DNA of 64,000 bases from Hyphomonadaceae bacterium TMED5 (GCA_002173095.1 NHBK01000008.1:372001-436000), one strand, 5' to 3'; shown: positions 35,804 to 45,471, counted from the first letter of the stretch. Numbers and translations: made by a program. Notes: generated by a model not told the origin, from the sequence alone.

Positions 35804-38800
35804 TTGAAATCCAAATTATTGATGGCCGGTCTGGCCTCTACGTCGTTTTTTGCGCTCGCGACGGCTCTGACGCCAGCAGCTAACGCTTTAACGGTTCGCG
35901 ACGATGTTACCGTCGCCGGATCTGAAGAATATGCAGATGATCCGCAATGGGATGGTGTGGTCCAGATTTACCACATGTTCCCCGGCGGCTCGATTAATTT
36001 CAACTGCTCAGGAACACTGATCAACGCACGCACGGTCATCACCGCGGCGCACTGTTTCAACGATTATCCGTCAGATTATTATTCAGACTATAACGAGCTG
36101 ATCACACCGATCATCGCATATGGTCCTGACACATTCGACGCACTGTTTGGATGGCTTGGCCAAAGCGAACTCACTGAAACTTATGAGTTTGACGAACGCT
36201 CTGGTCTGGTTTTCGCAAACCAGGTCATCATTCACCCGGATGCTGATCCGGCATTTGGTGCAAATCTCGACTTCCCTGCAGCCGATGTTGCGCTGGTCAG
36301 CCTGTCTTCACCGCTGGCAAACCTGCCTAGCTACTCCATGCTCTTCAGCCCTGCCCCGGTTGGGTCCCATGTTTCAATGGTCGCCTATGGCGGCCATGGC
36401 ACAGGTTCGACCGGTGATGTTGGCATTGATGGCAAACGTCAGGCTGGCGAGAATATTCTGGGCATGGTCGGCTCTCAGGTTGACTTCCTGAGCGCTGTGT
36501 TCGGCACTGATGCCTCTCCATATTACACGACGCAGCCCGGCGCGAGCCAATCTCAGTACTGGATTGATTTCGACAACCCGGACCGTACCGGCGAAGAATG
36601 TGGTCGTAACGACATCGGTGACTGGGCGTGTTCTGACGGGGCCTTCTGGTGGTACTTCGATAACCCGGTCACAAACACCTGGTTTAACAATTCTCTGTCA
36701 AATGACATCCTGCCCGGCGACGCTCTGGACTATGAGGCGGGAACTGCCGGTGGCGATTCTGGTTCGCCACTATTCTTTGACGAACTCGGCGACAGCCCTC
36801 TGATCGGCGGCGTTCTGAGCGGTGGCTATGGCTTCGTTTCCCCTGTTTCAAGTGGCTATAGCGATGTCAGCTATTACAACCCGCTCTTCAATTTCTACGA
36901 TTTCATCGTTGAAGCGAACCCATACAAATATGTCAGCGCGATTGAAGGCGATGGCCTCTGGAGCGACCCAACTCACTGGGTGCAGGATCTCGACCCCGGC
37001 TATTACATCATCGATGAAGAGGGTAACCTCGTAAACGGCATTCCGGACAGCCCGGAACCTGGCGTTGGCGGCACCGGTCCAAATGAAGGCGTTGTTCTGG
37101 ACGTTGATATTAGCGGCGCAACAGAAGCTGAAGCTGGTCTCGGCGCAGATGTTTCCGGCATTGATGCATCTGCAAACGGCCTGGCGGGCATAGTCACCTC
37201 AGACAACCGTCCTGCTGATGGCCTGGTCGTTTCCGGTGACAGCCTGAACGACATTTCCTTTGACAATGTGACAGGCGGTACGGCGCTCTGGACCGACGAT
37301 ACCTCAGAGTCAGAGCTTGTCACTTACCTCTATGGTGACATCGGTTCTCCTACCGCTCTGGCAGGTCCGGGCAGCACGGGCTTCGTTCCAAATAACGGCC
37401 TGACTGCAGGCGGCTTCTACAACTATTTCGACGTGACGCTTAGCGCAGCTGGCACGACGACGCTCGATATTTATGCCGAAGTCGACAGTTTCAGCATCGA
37501 TTATGTCGACGCCACACTGAACATCACAGAAGACGGCACGCTCTTCTCCATCATCGACACTCAGGTCTTTGGCGGAACACTGCACAATGACGGCCTTCTG
37601 GTTTCCCGTGACGTTCTGAACGTTCTCGGCACGATTTCCGGTTCGGGCGCAATCTTCGCGGATACGGTGTTCAATGGCGGCTTGCTGGCACCGACTGAAG
37701 GCATGTCGATTTATGGTGATCTCGTACTCACCTCACTCAGCGCGTTCGGCTATACCGGCAGCTCTCTCTTCGTAGATGGCGACCTCTCAGTCGACGGAAC
37801 GGTTCTGTTCGGTGTGCCTTACGCCTATGGCGATGAAGGTACGATCATTGAATACACCGGCGAAAGCACGGGAGCATTCGGTGACACTGAACTGGCGGGC
37901 GTTCTCTACGCCACCTATTCAGATGAAGCTGGCCTGATCACCTATCAGATTGACGCGAAAAGCTTCTTCAGCATTCTGCCGGAAATCACCGATCCAAGCC
38001 TCTCAAGCCTTGTCTATGCGCTCGATAACGCACGCGGCACGTCTTATGAGGAACTCATGTCAATCTACGGCACGATTGACTATCTGGGCGAAGACACGCT
38101 GGCTGATGCTCTGGGTACCATTCTGCCAGCAGAGCAATTCTCCATCGGCAACACGCTGTTTGCTGGCAGTGAACAGCTGAACCTTCACCTCGCTCAACGC
38201 TTTGCGGCGATCCAGCGTGGGGAAGCAGACGGGTCTGCCTTCAACCAGATGGGCAGCATTGGCGTCGAAGTCGCTGGCAATAACGAGATGATGGCCTTTG
38301 CTCAGGCTGCTGAGGCAACTGCCGCAGCGTCTGGTTCGGGGAGCGTTTCAGACTCAGCTGATGGCTGGGGCACGTTCGTTCAGGTCAGCTATTTCAATGG
38401 CGATGAGACCAACCCTCTGACCGCTGAAACCAGCGATCTGGACGGTCTGGCTGTTACCGCTGGTATCGACCGCATGCTGGAAGGCGGACTGCGCGTCGGT
38501 GCGTTCCTGAACTACACAGACGGCGAAACCACCTTCACCTCATCCGTTGGCGGCGTTGAAGTCGACGGCATTTCCGGGGGTCTCTATGCGGCTTACGCAA
38601 ATGAGAATGGCCTGAACATGAATGGTTATATCGGTGTCGGTAGCAAAGACATCACCATCATGCACACAGACGGCCTGACCGGCAGCATGATGACGGGTGA
38701 CACGGAAGCTGAAGAGTTCCTGCTCGGCGCAGAACTCTCTCGCGTCTATGGCACCGGAAACCTGCTCTTCATGGAGCCTGCAATCGGCGTTGAATATGTC

Positions 38801-39193
38801 GGTCTTGATGTTGATGCCTACTCCGAAACGGGTGGCGGCGCGGCTCTGACGATCGGCGATCAGCTGCTCTCAACCGCACAGGCTTATGTCGGTTCGGACT
38901 TTCACTTCTATAACCCGGAAGACCCATCCCCACTGCGTCCGACACTTGGCGCATACTGGGTGCACGACCTGGCAAATTCAGGAGAAGAAGTTGACGCAGA
39001 GTTTGTTGGCGCGGCGGCCAGCGGCTTCACAACTTATGGCCCGGGCACAGACAATAGCTGGGTCGAGCTCAACGCTCAGCTCGACTATTACAGCTCTGAC
39101 AGCCTGACCTTCTCTGGATTTGTGTCTCAGACCATCGGTCGGGATGAGCTGGATCTGACCGCTTTTGGCGTAAATATCCGCAAAACCTTCTGA
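35804..39193 (+). CDS. Trypsin-like serine protease autotransporter (type Va)
   Basis: The 1129-residue protein has a signal peptide (to about residue 29), an S1 peptidase domain with the full triad His83 (TAAHC), Asp161 (AADVALVSL) and Ser319 (GGDSGSP), a passenger of beta-rich repeats (about 400-780), and a C-terminal autotransporter barrel from about 855 ending KTF. The start is a TTG at 35804 preceded by GGGGAG at good spacing; the next Met would cut the signal peptide. It should be surface-exposed or self-released. The barrel is likely assembled by BAM and perhaps the neighbouring TAM. A terminator follows. Confidence 0.93.
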   Translation: MKSKLLMAGLASTSFFALATALTPAANALTVRDDVTVAGSEEYADDPQWDGVVQIYHMFPGGSINFNCSGTLINARTVITAAHCFNDYPSDYYSDYNELITPIIAYGPDTFDALFGWLGQSELTETYEFDERSGLVFANQVIIHPDADPAFGANLDFPAADVALVSLSSPLANLPSYSMLFSPAPVGSHVSMVAYGGHGTGSTGDVGIDGKRQAGENILGMVGSQVDFLSAVFGTDASPYYTTQPGASQSQYWIDFDNPDRTGEECGRNDIGDWACSDGAFWWYFDNPVTNTWFNNSLSNDILPGDALDYEAGTAGGDSGSPLFFDELGDSPLIGGVLSGGYGFVSPVSSGYSDVSYYNPLFNFYDFIVEANPYKYVSAIEGDGLWSDPTHWVQDLDPGYYIIDEEGNLVNGIPDSPEPGVGGTGPNEGVVLDVDISGATEAEAGLGADVSGIDASANGLAGIVTSDNRPADGLVVSGDSLNDISFDNVTGGTALWTDDTSESELVTYLYGDIGSPTALAGPGSTGFVPNNGLTAGGFYNYFDVTLSAAGTTTLDIYAEVDSFSIDYVDATLNITEDGTLFSIIDTQVFGGTLHNDGLLVSRDVLNVLGTISGSGAIFADTVFNGGLLAPTEGMSIYGDLVLTSLSAFGYTGSSLFVDGDLSVDGTVLFGVPYAYGDEGTIIEYTGESTGAFGDTELAGVLYATYSDEAGLITYQIDAKSFFSILPEITDPSLSSLVYALDNARGTSYEELMSIYGTIDYLGEDTLADALGTILPAEQFSIGNTLFAGSEQLNLHLAQRFAAIQRGEADGSAFNQMGSIGVEVAGNNEMMAFAQAAEATAAASGSGSVSDSADGWGTFVQVSYFNGDETNPLTAETSDLDGLAVTAGIDRMLEGGLRVGAFLNYTDGETTFTSSVGGVEVDGISGGLYAAYANENGLNMNGYIGVGSKDITIMHTDGLTGSMMTGDTEAEEFLLGAELSRVYGTGNLLFMEPAIGVEYVGLDVDAYSETGGGAALTIGDQLLSTAQAYVGSDFHFYNPEDPSPLRPTLGAYWVHDLANSGEEVDAEFVGAAASGFTTYGPGTDNSWVELNAQLDYYSSDSLTFSGFVSQTIGRDELDLTAFGVNIRKTF

Positions 39194-39211
39194 TCCAGAT
39201 AGCCTCTGACG

Positions 39212-39239
39212 AAAAACCCCGGCAATGCCGGGGTTTTTT
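39212..39239 (+). terminator. Rho-independent terminator after the autotransporter gene
   Basis: CCCCGGC and GCCGGGG form a stem with a 3-nt loop, flanked by A5 and T6. Confidence 0.93.
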
Positions 39240-39300
39240 ATTGCCAGCGCGGCCTGTTCGTTCTGACATAGGAACACAACCAATACGTTTCGGGGTTCCC

Positions 39301-40401
39301 ATGTCTCTTCGCCAGCTCGCACTGCTTCTACCTGCATCCACCCTGCTCTTTTCCGCCTGCGCAACGCAAAGCGCCCCGGTCATGCCGGTCGAAACGGAAA
39401 CACCTATGGCTGCCCTGGAATGGTCCATCGTGGTTCATGGCGGTGCCGGTGTTATCACACGCGATGCAATGTCTCCTGAAACTGAAGCCGCCTATGAAGC
39501 AGCCCTTGCTCATGCGCTGGATACAGGAAGCGAGATTCTTGCCTCAGGCGGCGCAGCGATTGATGCAGTCGAAGCCGTCATTATGGGGCTGGAAGATAAT
39601 CCGCTCTTCAATGCCGGTCGCGGCGCGGTGCTGACTGAAACCGGTGAGTTCTCGCTGGATTCCTCCATCATGGCCGGTGACACGCTGAACGCTGGCGCCG
39701 TCGCAGGTCTTTCCAACATCCGACACCCTATTTCCGCAGCCCGCGCAGCCATGGAAAACTCACCGCATGTGATGCTCGCCGGTGAAGGCGCAGACCAGTT
39801 CGCGGCCGAGCAAGGGCTGGAGGTCGTCGACCCGACTTACTTCTTCACAGAGCGTCGCTGGGATAGCCTCATACGCGTTCTGGAACGTCGCGGCGTTGAA
39901 GCCCCCGCTCATCCGCTCGGTGCTGCACAGGAAGATGAGCTCTCAATGCTAAGCTTCCCGGACGACCGCAAATTCGGCACGGTGGGCGTTGTCGCCATGG
40001 ACCAGACGGGCACGATTGTAGCGGGCACTTCAACCGGCGGCACGACAGCTAAACGCTGGGGCCGGGTCGGCGATTCTCCGGTTATTGGTGCAGGCACCTA
40101 TGCGGCTAACGGCGTTTGCGGTGTGTCAGCGACCGGCACGGGCGAGTATTTCATACGCCTTGCCATCGCTTATGCGATTTGTGCGCGGATTGAGCTTCTG
40201 GGCGAGACAGCCTCTGAAGCCGCGGATCATGTCATCCATACTCAACTCACAGGGCTGGAAGGCGATGGCGGCGTGATTGTGCTGGGACCGGACGGCACGC
40301 CAACATGGTCGTTCAACACCGAAGGCATGTACCGCGCCTATGCGACCTCTGAAGGCCGACGTGAAATCGAAATCTATGAATACAATGAGGGCGCCTTTTA
40401 G
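39301..40401 (+). CDS. Isoaspartyl peptidase/plant-type L-asparaginase, lipoprotein form
   Basis: An Ntn-hydrolase of 366 residues that autocleaves before its catalytic Thr. The nucleophile is Thr227 in KFGTVGVVA; VHGGAG at 45-50, NPLFNAGRG and the substrate loop TSTGGTTAKRWGRVGDSP are all conserved. ATG 39301 opens a lipoprotein signal (LLFSAC, Cys20), so the enzyme should work in the periplasm or at the outer membrane, where it could remove beta-aspartyl linkages from peptides. The stop codon lies inside a terminator hairpin. Confidence 0.92.
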   Translation: MSLRQLALLLPASTLLFSACATQSAPVMPVETETPMAALEWSIVVHGGAGVITRDAMSPETEAAYEAALAHALDTGSEILASGGAAIDAVEAVIMGLEDNPLFNAGRGAVLTETGEFSLDSSIMAGDTLNAGAVAGLSNIRHPISAARAAMENSPHVMLAGEGADQFAAEQGLEVVDPTYFFTERRWDSLIRVLERRGVEAPAHPLGAAQEDELSMLSFPDDRKFGTVGVVAMDQTGTIVAGTSTGGTTAKRWGRVGDSPVIGAGTYAANGVCGVSATGTGEYFIRLAIAYAICARIELLGETASEAADHVIHTQLTGLEGDGGVIVLGPDGTPTWSFNTEGMYRAYATSEGRREIEIYEYNEGAF

Positions 40402-40415
40402 GGCGCCCTGTTTTG
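40388..40415 (+). terminator. Terminator hairpin overlapping the asparaginase stop codon
   Basis: AGGGCGCC and GGCGCCCT pair around a 6-nt loop that contains the TAG stop; a short GTTTTGGTTTG tail follows. The weak T-run makes termination efficiency uncertain. Confidence 0.6.
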
Positions 40416-40433
40416 GTTTGATTGTCTGATCGA

Positions 40434-41306
40434 TCAGAAACCGATTTCCGCACCCTCAAGGCCCGGAAGCTTCAAGAGGATCAACAAGTCGCGCAATTCC
40501 TGACGGGCAGCCACATGGCTCATCGTGAAAGTGATGTTCGAGCCCTCTTCTGTGAGATCCAGCAGTGTAAGCCCCATTGGGAAGAGTTCGCGATAAATCA
40601 CACGTTCCGACAGGCCTGGCGCAAGACGGAAGCCAATCCGGCGGGCCAGATTATGCAAAGCCTCACCTACGCGCTGTTTGTTGCGCGCTTCCAGCGGAGA
40701 CATACGGTTACGCATAACCACCCAGTCGATCGGACGACGCGTTGTCTGCGCTTTATGCTTACGACACGCCCAGACCATTTCCGCGTAAAAGCTTGGACGA
40801 ACGACTTCGAGGCTCTGTGGGTTCACATCGCCCAGAAGGTCGAAGTCTACAAAGCTGTCATTCAGCGGAGTGACAAGCGTATCAGCAGATGAATGCGCGA
40901 GACGTGACAGGAAGGTGTCACCACCCGGCGCATCGACGATCACATAATCGCAGGTCGTTTTCAGACGCTTGAGGCTGTCCAGAAAACGATGGCTTTCCTC
41001 GGCCTCAGCTTCATCCAGATTACGAGCCACACTGGCATCCACGCGCAGCGATTCCGGCATCGGAATGTTTGAGCCTGTGGATTTCACCCAGCGCGTTCTG
41101 TTTTCCAGATAGCGGGTAAACGTACGCTGACGGACATCCAGGTCGATCACGCCGACCTTTTTGCCCATACGCATAAGGGCCACAGACAAATGCATTGCGA
41201 CCGTTGATTTTCCGGCGCCACCCTTCTCGTTACCGATAATAATGACGCGGCATTCATGTGCATCGACCTTCGGCTTGTCAGCCGGCTGAGCCTCAGCACG
41301 ATCCAT
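40434..41306 (-). CDS. mipZ: MipZ, division-plane positioning ATPase
   Basis: MipZ forms a polar gradient with ParB and inhibits FtsZ, so the Z-ring assembles at midcell. The 290-residue protein has a deviant Walker A KGGAGKST (28-35), DLDVRQRTFTRYLENR in place of the ParA Walker A' region, and DYVIVDAPGG as Walker B. The RQRT..RYLENR segment is diagnostic of MipZ against ParA. ATG 41306 (MDRAEAQ) is preferred over an upstream start at 41336. It follows an unrecognised gene by 48 bp on the same strand. Confidence 0.94.
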   Translation of the reverse strand: MDRAEAQPADKPKVDAHECRVIIIGNEKGGAGKSTVAMHLSVALMRMGKKVGVIDLDVRQRTFTRYLENRTRWVKSTGSNIPMPESLRVDASVARNLDEAEAEESHRFLDSLKRLKTTCDYVIVDAPGGDTFLSRLAHSSADTLVTPLNDSFVDFDLLGDVNPQSLEVVRPSFYAEMVWACRKHKAQTTRRPIDWVVMRNRMSPLEARNKQRVGEALHNLARRIGFRLAPGLSERVIYRELFPMGLTLLDLTEEGSNITFTMSHVAARQELRDLLILLKLPGLEGAEIGF

Positions 41307-41354
41307 GAGAGTAAATCCTTCTGGTTTCACGAACACACTCCGTATAACATAGGA

Positions 41355-41783
41355 CTAACCTCCCCGGTAATAATCCGTTTGGGGGCGCTTCATCTCTCCA
41401 CCCTGCATTTGCGGGGCAAGCGACTTAGCAAAACTCTCTGGAAGACTGTCGAAGAGATCCGTATCCACCTGATCTCTGACGAAATGGTCCTCAAAGAGAA
41501 ACGCGTTTTCGACCATGTCTGTGACGCGATCTGGCTTACCCTCAGAAAAGACGTGCTCCTCTTTGCCAAAACGATTCTTCAAACCCGAAAGAGATTGAGA
41601 CAGGTCTTCAATTGCAGTGTTATCCGGCCGACGAACATGCAGATTGGTCCTTGAAACGTCTTCAAACAACCAATTGTCTGCTGTCGTCAGGGCGACACTC
41701 GCAGCCTGTCCTTCTGCTGCGGCGGACCGCAGAGAGGAAGACTCAGTGTAACCCTGAAGGGCGCGGATAAGTCGTGCAAACAT
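41355..41783 (-). CDS. Uncharacterised small protein upstream of mipZ
   Basis: A ~142-residue protein with no signal peptide, no membrane segment and no family I recognise. The N-terminus MFARLIRALQGYTE is amphipathic, the middle is charged, and the C-terminus (SLAPQMQGGEMKRPQTDYYRGG) is polar and probably disordered. The start is uncertain: ATG 41783 is chosen without a good ribosome site. Codon use fits its neighbours. Same strand and close spacing suggest co-transcription with mipZ. Confidence 0.65.
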   Translation of the reverse strand: MFARLIRALQGYTESSSLRSAAAEGQAASVALTTADNWLFEDVSRTNLHVRRPDNTAIEDLSQSLSGLKNRFGKEEHVFSEGKPDRVTDMVENAFLFEDHFVRDQVDTDLFDSLPESFAKSLAPQMQGGEMKRPQTDYYRGG

Positions 41784-41893
41784 AGCATTAAATTGAAGGG
41801 TTTCGGTTAACCAAGTGTTTATGCCGATTGCCAAAATCTTACCGTGCGCTATTGCACAGCTAATTATTCACAGTGTTTTACAGGGCTTTACCC

Positions 41894-42736
41894 ATGCAAG
41901 TTGTACGCACACTCGAAGAGCTTAGAAGCATTGTTCGCGGCTGGAAACGCGAAGGTCTGAGTGTGGGCTTTGTGCCAACAATGGGCGCGCTGCATGCGGG
42001 ACATTTGTCATTGGTCGACCTGTCTACCGCGCAGTGCGATCGCACCATTGCGAGCATATTCGTAAACCCAACCCAGTTTGCGCCGCATGAGGATCTGGAC
42101 AGCTATCCGCGTCAGGAGCAACAGGATCATGACCTGCTGCGAGGACGCGGATGTGATCTGGTCTTTTGTCCTGAAGTCTCTGTCATGTACCCCGAAGGCG
42201 AGGAAACCCGCGTTTCCGTCCCACAAATGGGAGCCAAGCTGGAAGGCCCGTTCCGTCCGCACTTCTTTGGCGGTGTCGCAACAGTCGTCGCCAAACTGTT
42301 CAATCAGGTAGAGCCGGACAAAGCGTTTTTTGGCGAGAAAGACTATCAACAGGTCCAGGTCATCAAACGCATGGTGATCGACCTTTGTTTTGGCATTGAG
42401 ATTGTACCCGGCCCGACAGCGCGCGCCGGTGATGGCCTCGCCCTGTCTTCACGCAATGCCTATCTGAGCGCCGTACAGCGCGCGATTGCGCCCGTATTGT
42501 TCGCCAGCCTGCACCGCTGCGCCATACGCATGCGAAACGGAACACCGCCTGAAATTGCTCTGGCAGAAGCTAAGGCCGCCATCAGCAAAGCCGGATTTGA
42601 AAACGTCGAATATGTAGATGCGGTTGATCCCGGCACGCTGGACCAGATCACCGACACGCTGCCGGATTATCCATGCCGTCTTATTGCAGCGGCATGGCTC
42701 GGTAAAACACGTCTGATCGACAATATCGCCCTTTAG
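41894..42736 (+). CDS. panC: PanC, pantoate--beta-alanine ligase
   Basis: PanC joins pantoate and beta-alanine with ATP to make pantothenate, in the cytoplasm. The 280-residue protein has FVPTMGALHAGHLSLV (HxGH nucleotide-binding motif), FVNPTQFAPHEDLDSYPR, KDYQQVQVIKRMV and the KMSKS-equivalent LSSRN. ATG 41894 (MQVVRTLEEL) matches the family start. It is divergent from the mipZ operon, and its stop overlaps the convergent glutamate-synthase-like gene by 4 bp. Confidence 0.96.
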   Translation: MQVVRTLEELRSIVRGWKREGLSVGFVPTMGALHAGHLSLVDLSTAQCDRTIASIFVNPTQFAPHEDLDSYPRQEQQDHDLLRGRGCDLVFCPEVSVMYPEGEETRVSVPQMGAKLEGPFRPHFFGGVATVVAKLFNQVEPDKAFFGEKDYQQVQVIKRMVIDLCFGIEIVPGPTARAGDGLALSSRNAYLSAVQRAIAPVLFASLHRCAIRMRNGTPPEIALAEAKAAISKAGFENVEYVDAVDPGTLDQITDTLPDYPCRLIAAAWLGKTRLIDNIAL

Positions 42737-44229
42737 TCCGCAGGTTCTTTTACCGGATAGAGCTCATCCATCGGGACTGACCGACCGCTCGACTGCATAA
42801 TGCGAACATGGCAGCGACGCAGCGCGCGTGCATGGTGCACGCCGCAGCTATGGGCAATCATCTCGACGTCTTTCTTCATTTTATGGACAAAGTTCGCGAC
42901 GGATTTAGCCTTTGATTCTGGCACAAGCCCGTCCTGCAAATGCGGCCTATGCGTTGTAATGCCTGTCGGGCAGTTATTCGTGTTGCAGGTCATGGCCTGA
43001 ATACAGCCAATAGAGAACATGAAGCCACGCGCCGTGTTGACTGCATCGGCCCCTGCGCAATACGCCCAGGCCACTTCGGCCGGGACAATCAGCTTGCCTG
43101 ACGCAATGACTTTAACGCGCTGACGCAGGCCATGCTCGACCAGTGCATCGACCAGCATTGGCAGAGATTCGCGCAGCGTCAGCCCCACATTGTCCATCAA
43201 TGCCATCGGGGCAGCACCTGTGCCACCATCACCGCCATCAACCGTGATGAAGTCCGGCGCACATTCAATGCCACGCGCTTTGATACGGCTAAACAGCTCA
43301 TCCAGCCATGGCCGGGAACTGATCACTGTTTTGATACCCACCGGCTTGCCCGACAGCTCTCGCAGATGAACGATGAAGTCGAGAAGATCGTCCGCGGAAC
43401 TGATCTCGGGATGACGGTTCGGAGAGATGGAATCTTCGCCTTCAGGGATCAGGCGAACGCGTGCGATTTCTTCTGTCACCTTCGCGCCAGGCAACATGCC
43501 GCCTTTACCGGGCTTTGCGCCCTGCGCCAGCTTCAGCTCCGTCATTTTGACCTCATCATGAGAGGTCACTTCTTTATAGCGGTCTTCTGAAAACCCGCCG
43601 GTTTCATCGCGTACGCCATATTTCGCGGTGCCGATTTGAAAGATGATATCGCAGCCGCCTTCAAGATGATAAGGCGAGAGACCTCCCTCACCTGTGTTCA
43701 ACCAGCATCCTGCGAGCTTTGCGCCGCGCGAAAGCGCCTGAATGGCTGGCTTGGAAAGCGCACCAAAGCTCATCCCGGAAATGTTCACGATGGAGTGGAT
43801 GCTATAGGGCTGCCGGCACCCTTCACCGAAGGTTAGCAGCTCATCCTGCGAGGTTTCTTCCAGAATTGGGAAAGGCGCGTTCGCAAAAAGCGGTGTACCG
43901 ACCGGGGTCAAATTGCGCGTAGAACCGAACGGCTCGGTGTTATCTTCGCCCTTGGCAGATTTGTAGATCCAGTCCCGCTCTGCACGGTTGAACGGCATTT
44001 CCTCACGGTCGAGCGCGAAGAAATATTGGCGAAAGAACTCGCCCATGCGGATAAATAGGTCGCGAAACCGGCCAACCACCGGAAAGTTTCTACGCACCGC
44101 ACTCTTCGACTGATTTGCATCAATCAGGAAGAAGATGATGATAATGATGACCGCAAAGCCAACCGCCAGCACAAACAGCGTCGAAAGAATGCTGAGCCCG
44201 CGCACAGTCAGATCAGTCAGAAATTGCAT
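42733..44229 (-). CDS. FMN-binding glutamate-synthase-family protein with membrane anchor
   Basis: The 498-residue protein has an N-terminal hydrophobic segment (about 14-36) and a glutamate synthase central/FMN-barrel domain with GEGGLSPYHLEGGCDIIFQIGTAKYG, QGAKPGKGGMLPG and DGGDGGTGAAP. Three Cys in CIQAMTCNTNNCPTG match the 3Fe-4S ligands of GltB. The amidotransferase domain and GXGXG C-domain are missing, so it is a stand-alone synthase-like oxidoreductase whose reaction is unproven. It could be the first gene of a unit with the sulfotransferase, which lies upstream on the same strand by 10 bp. Confidence 0.88.
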   Translation of the reverse strand: MQFLTDLTVRGLSILSTLFVLAVGFAVIIIIIFFLIDANQSKSAVRRNFPVVGRFRDLFIRMGEFFRQYFFALDREEMPFNRAERDWIYKSAKGEDNTEPFGSTRNLTPVGTPLFANAPFPILEETSQDELLTFGEGCRQPYSIHSIVNISGMSFGALSKPAIQALSRGAKLAGCWLNTGEGGLSPYHLEGGCDIIFQIGTAKYGVRDETGGFSEDRYKEVTSHDEVKMTELKLAQGAKPGKGGMLPGAKVTEEIARVRLIPEGEDSISPNRHPEISSADDLLDFIVHLRELSGKPVGIKTVISSRPWLDELFSRIKARGIECAPDFITVDGGDGGTGAAPMALMDNVGLTLRESLPMLVDALVEHGLRQRVKVIASGKLIVPAEVAWAYCAGADAVNTARGFMFSIGCIQAMTCNTNNCPTGITTHRPHLQDGLVPESKAKSVANFVHKMKKDVEMIAHSCGVHHARALRRCHVRIMQSSGRSVPMDELYPVKEPAD

Positions 44230-44239
44230 GAGATCACCC

Positions 44240-44956
44240 TCAGAAATACATCACATAAGCCAGAATGGCCAAAACAAGCCCCACGACAGCCACCGCTACC
44301 CATGGCACGATGGATAATCGCTTCAGCATGCGCGTCATGCGCCGGAAATGCGATTTGTCATTCACGCGCGGAAATGGGGTATCAGGTTCTGGCACACCAA
44401 GAAACACGCAGAGCGGCGCCCAGCCATCTTTGACTTCCATCACCAGAAGCCGGTCCTTGGGAATGAGCGATTTAACATCATCAATATGACGCTCATATTC
44501 GGCCATTGCGTAATGGCGGTCTTCAAACCGCCCCTCAAACAGGCCGTTCCAGACAAGCCTGTCCGCCATATCCGTTAGCTTACCGACGCGCGGAAAACAC
44601 ATTTGGAGCCAGCGCGGCACAGAGGTCTCAACCCGATAAAGCGTGTCTTTCATCGATGAATACCAGTCCGAAGGCGGACGCACCGTCAGAATGACTTTCG
44701 CATCGGGATAGGTTTCGGCCAATTCGCGGAAATACAGGCTGGATGGAAAGTCCACACAGGCCTGATAGCCCTGATAGACCTTATCCCAGTCCGGCGCCTC
44801 ACCTTCGGAAATGTCGTGCCAGATTTTGACCTGTTTCGGGCTGAACATCATGTCGGCCATATGATGGCAGCGGCCATAGCCGAGCTGTTCCAGAGCCGCC
44901 TTAAGCGACAAAGTCCCCGTTCGCGGAAACCCCGCACCGATAATTCTGAGACTCAT
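44240..44956 (-). CDS. Sulfotransferase-family protein with C-terminal membrane anchor
   Basis: The 238-residue protein begins MSLRIIGAGFPRTGTLSLKAALEQLGYG, the 5'-phosphosulfate-binding loop of the Sulfotransfer_4 family, and has KVILTVRPPSDWYSSM as the 3'-phosphate-binding strand. The last 20 residues (VPWVAVAVVGLVLAILAYVM) form one membrane helix, so the enzyme is tail-anchored with its active site probably cytoplasmic. The acceptor is unknown. ATG 44956 is used; an upstream in-frame ATG would overlap the DUF1489 gene. Confidence 0.85.
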   Translation of the reverse strand: MSLRIIGAGFPRTGTLSLKAALEQLGYGRCHHMADMMFSPKQVKIWHDISEGEAPDWDKVYQGYQACVDFPSSLYFRELAETYPDAKVILTVRPPSDWYSSMKDTLYRVETSVPRWLQMCFPRVGKLTDMADRLVWNGLFEGRFEDRHYAMAEYERHIDDVKSLIPKDRLLVMEVKDGWAPLCVFLGVPEPDTPFPRVNDKSHFRRMTRMLKRLSIVPWVAVAVVGLVLAILAYVMYF

Positions 44957-44988
44957 CCCCTGCCCCGATATCTCTCTAGAGCGCCTGC

Positions 44989-45417
44989 TTACCACACACC
45001 TGCGTCGCGCAAAGCCCTGCTGAGCTCAGCTGGCACATCTGCCGCAGCACCCGCTTTAATATCGGAAGGTGCGTCCTCAGGTTTGAGATATCGCCACCCC
45101 TGAAACGCCTTTCGACCCTGAGGTTCGGTTCGGACAAGTTTCGGATGCAGGACCAGCTCGCAAAAGGATTTGCCATGCAAATCTTCCAGAGCATTCACAG
45201 CCACAATCTTCTGGCGCACCAGAATGACGCCTTTAATGACCCAATAGATAGATCCATTGTCCAGCAGCTCTTCGGCCCGTTTCGGCATCATACGAGTTTC
45301 ATGAACAGGATTTGCGCTAAGCCCGCGCGCACGTCGATCCTGAATGGTCAGCGTTTGCCAGACCTCCAAATCCTCGATGCTCTCCGCACCCACACACAGT
45401 TTTACGAGATGAATCAT
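44989..45417 (-). CDS. DUF1489-family protein
   Basis: The 142-residue protein starts MIHLVKLCVGAESIEDLEVWQ and has HETRMMPKRAEELLDNGSIYWVIKG and FQGWRYLKPEDAPSDI, which together identify the alphaproteobacterial DUF1489 family. It is cytoplasmic, and its function is unknown. It precedes the sulfotransferase gene by 32 bp on the same strand. Confidence 0.88.
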   Translation of the reverse strand: MIHLVKLCVGAESIEDLEVWQTLTIQDRRARGLSANPVHETRMMPKRAEELLDNGSIYWVIKGVILVRQKIVAVNALEDLHGKSFCELVLHPKLVRTEPQGRKAFQGWRYLKPEDAPSDIKAGAAADVPAELSRALRDAGVW

Positions 45418-45471
45418 AGCTGCAATGTAATGCAGCCAGAGCCCGAGCGAAGCCCGTATTCACAGATTTTA

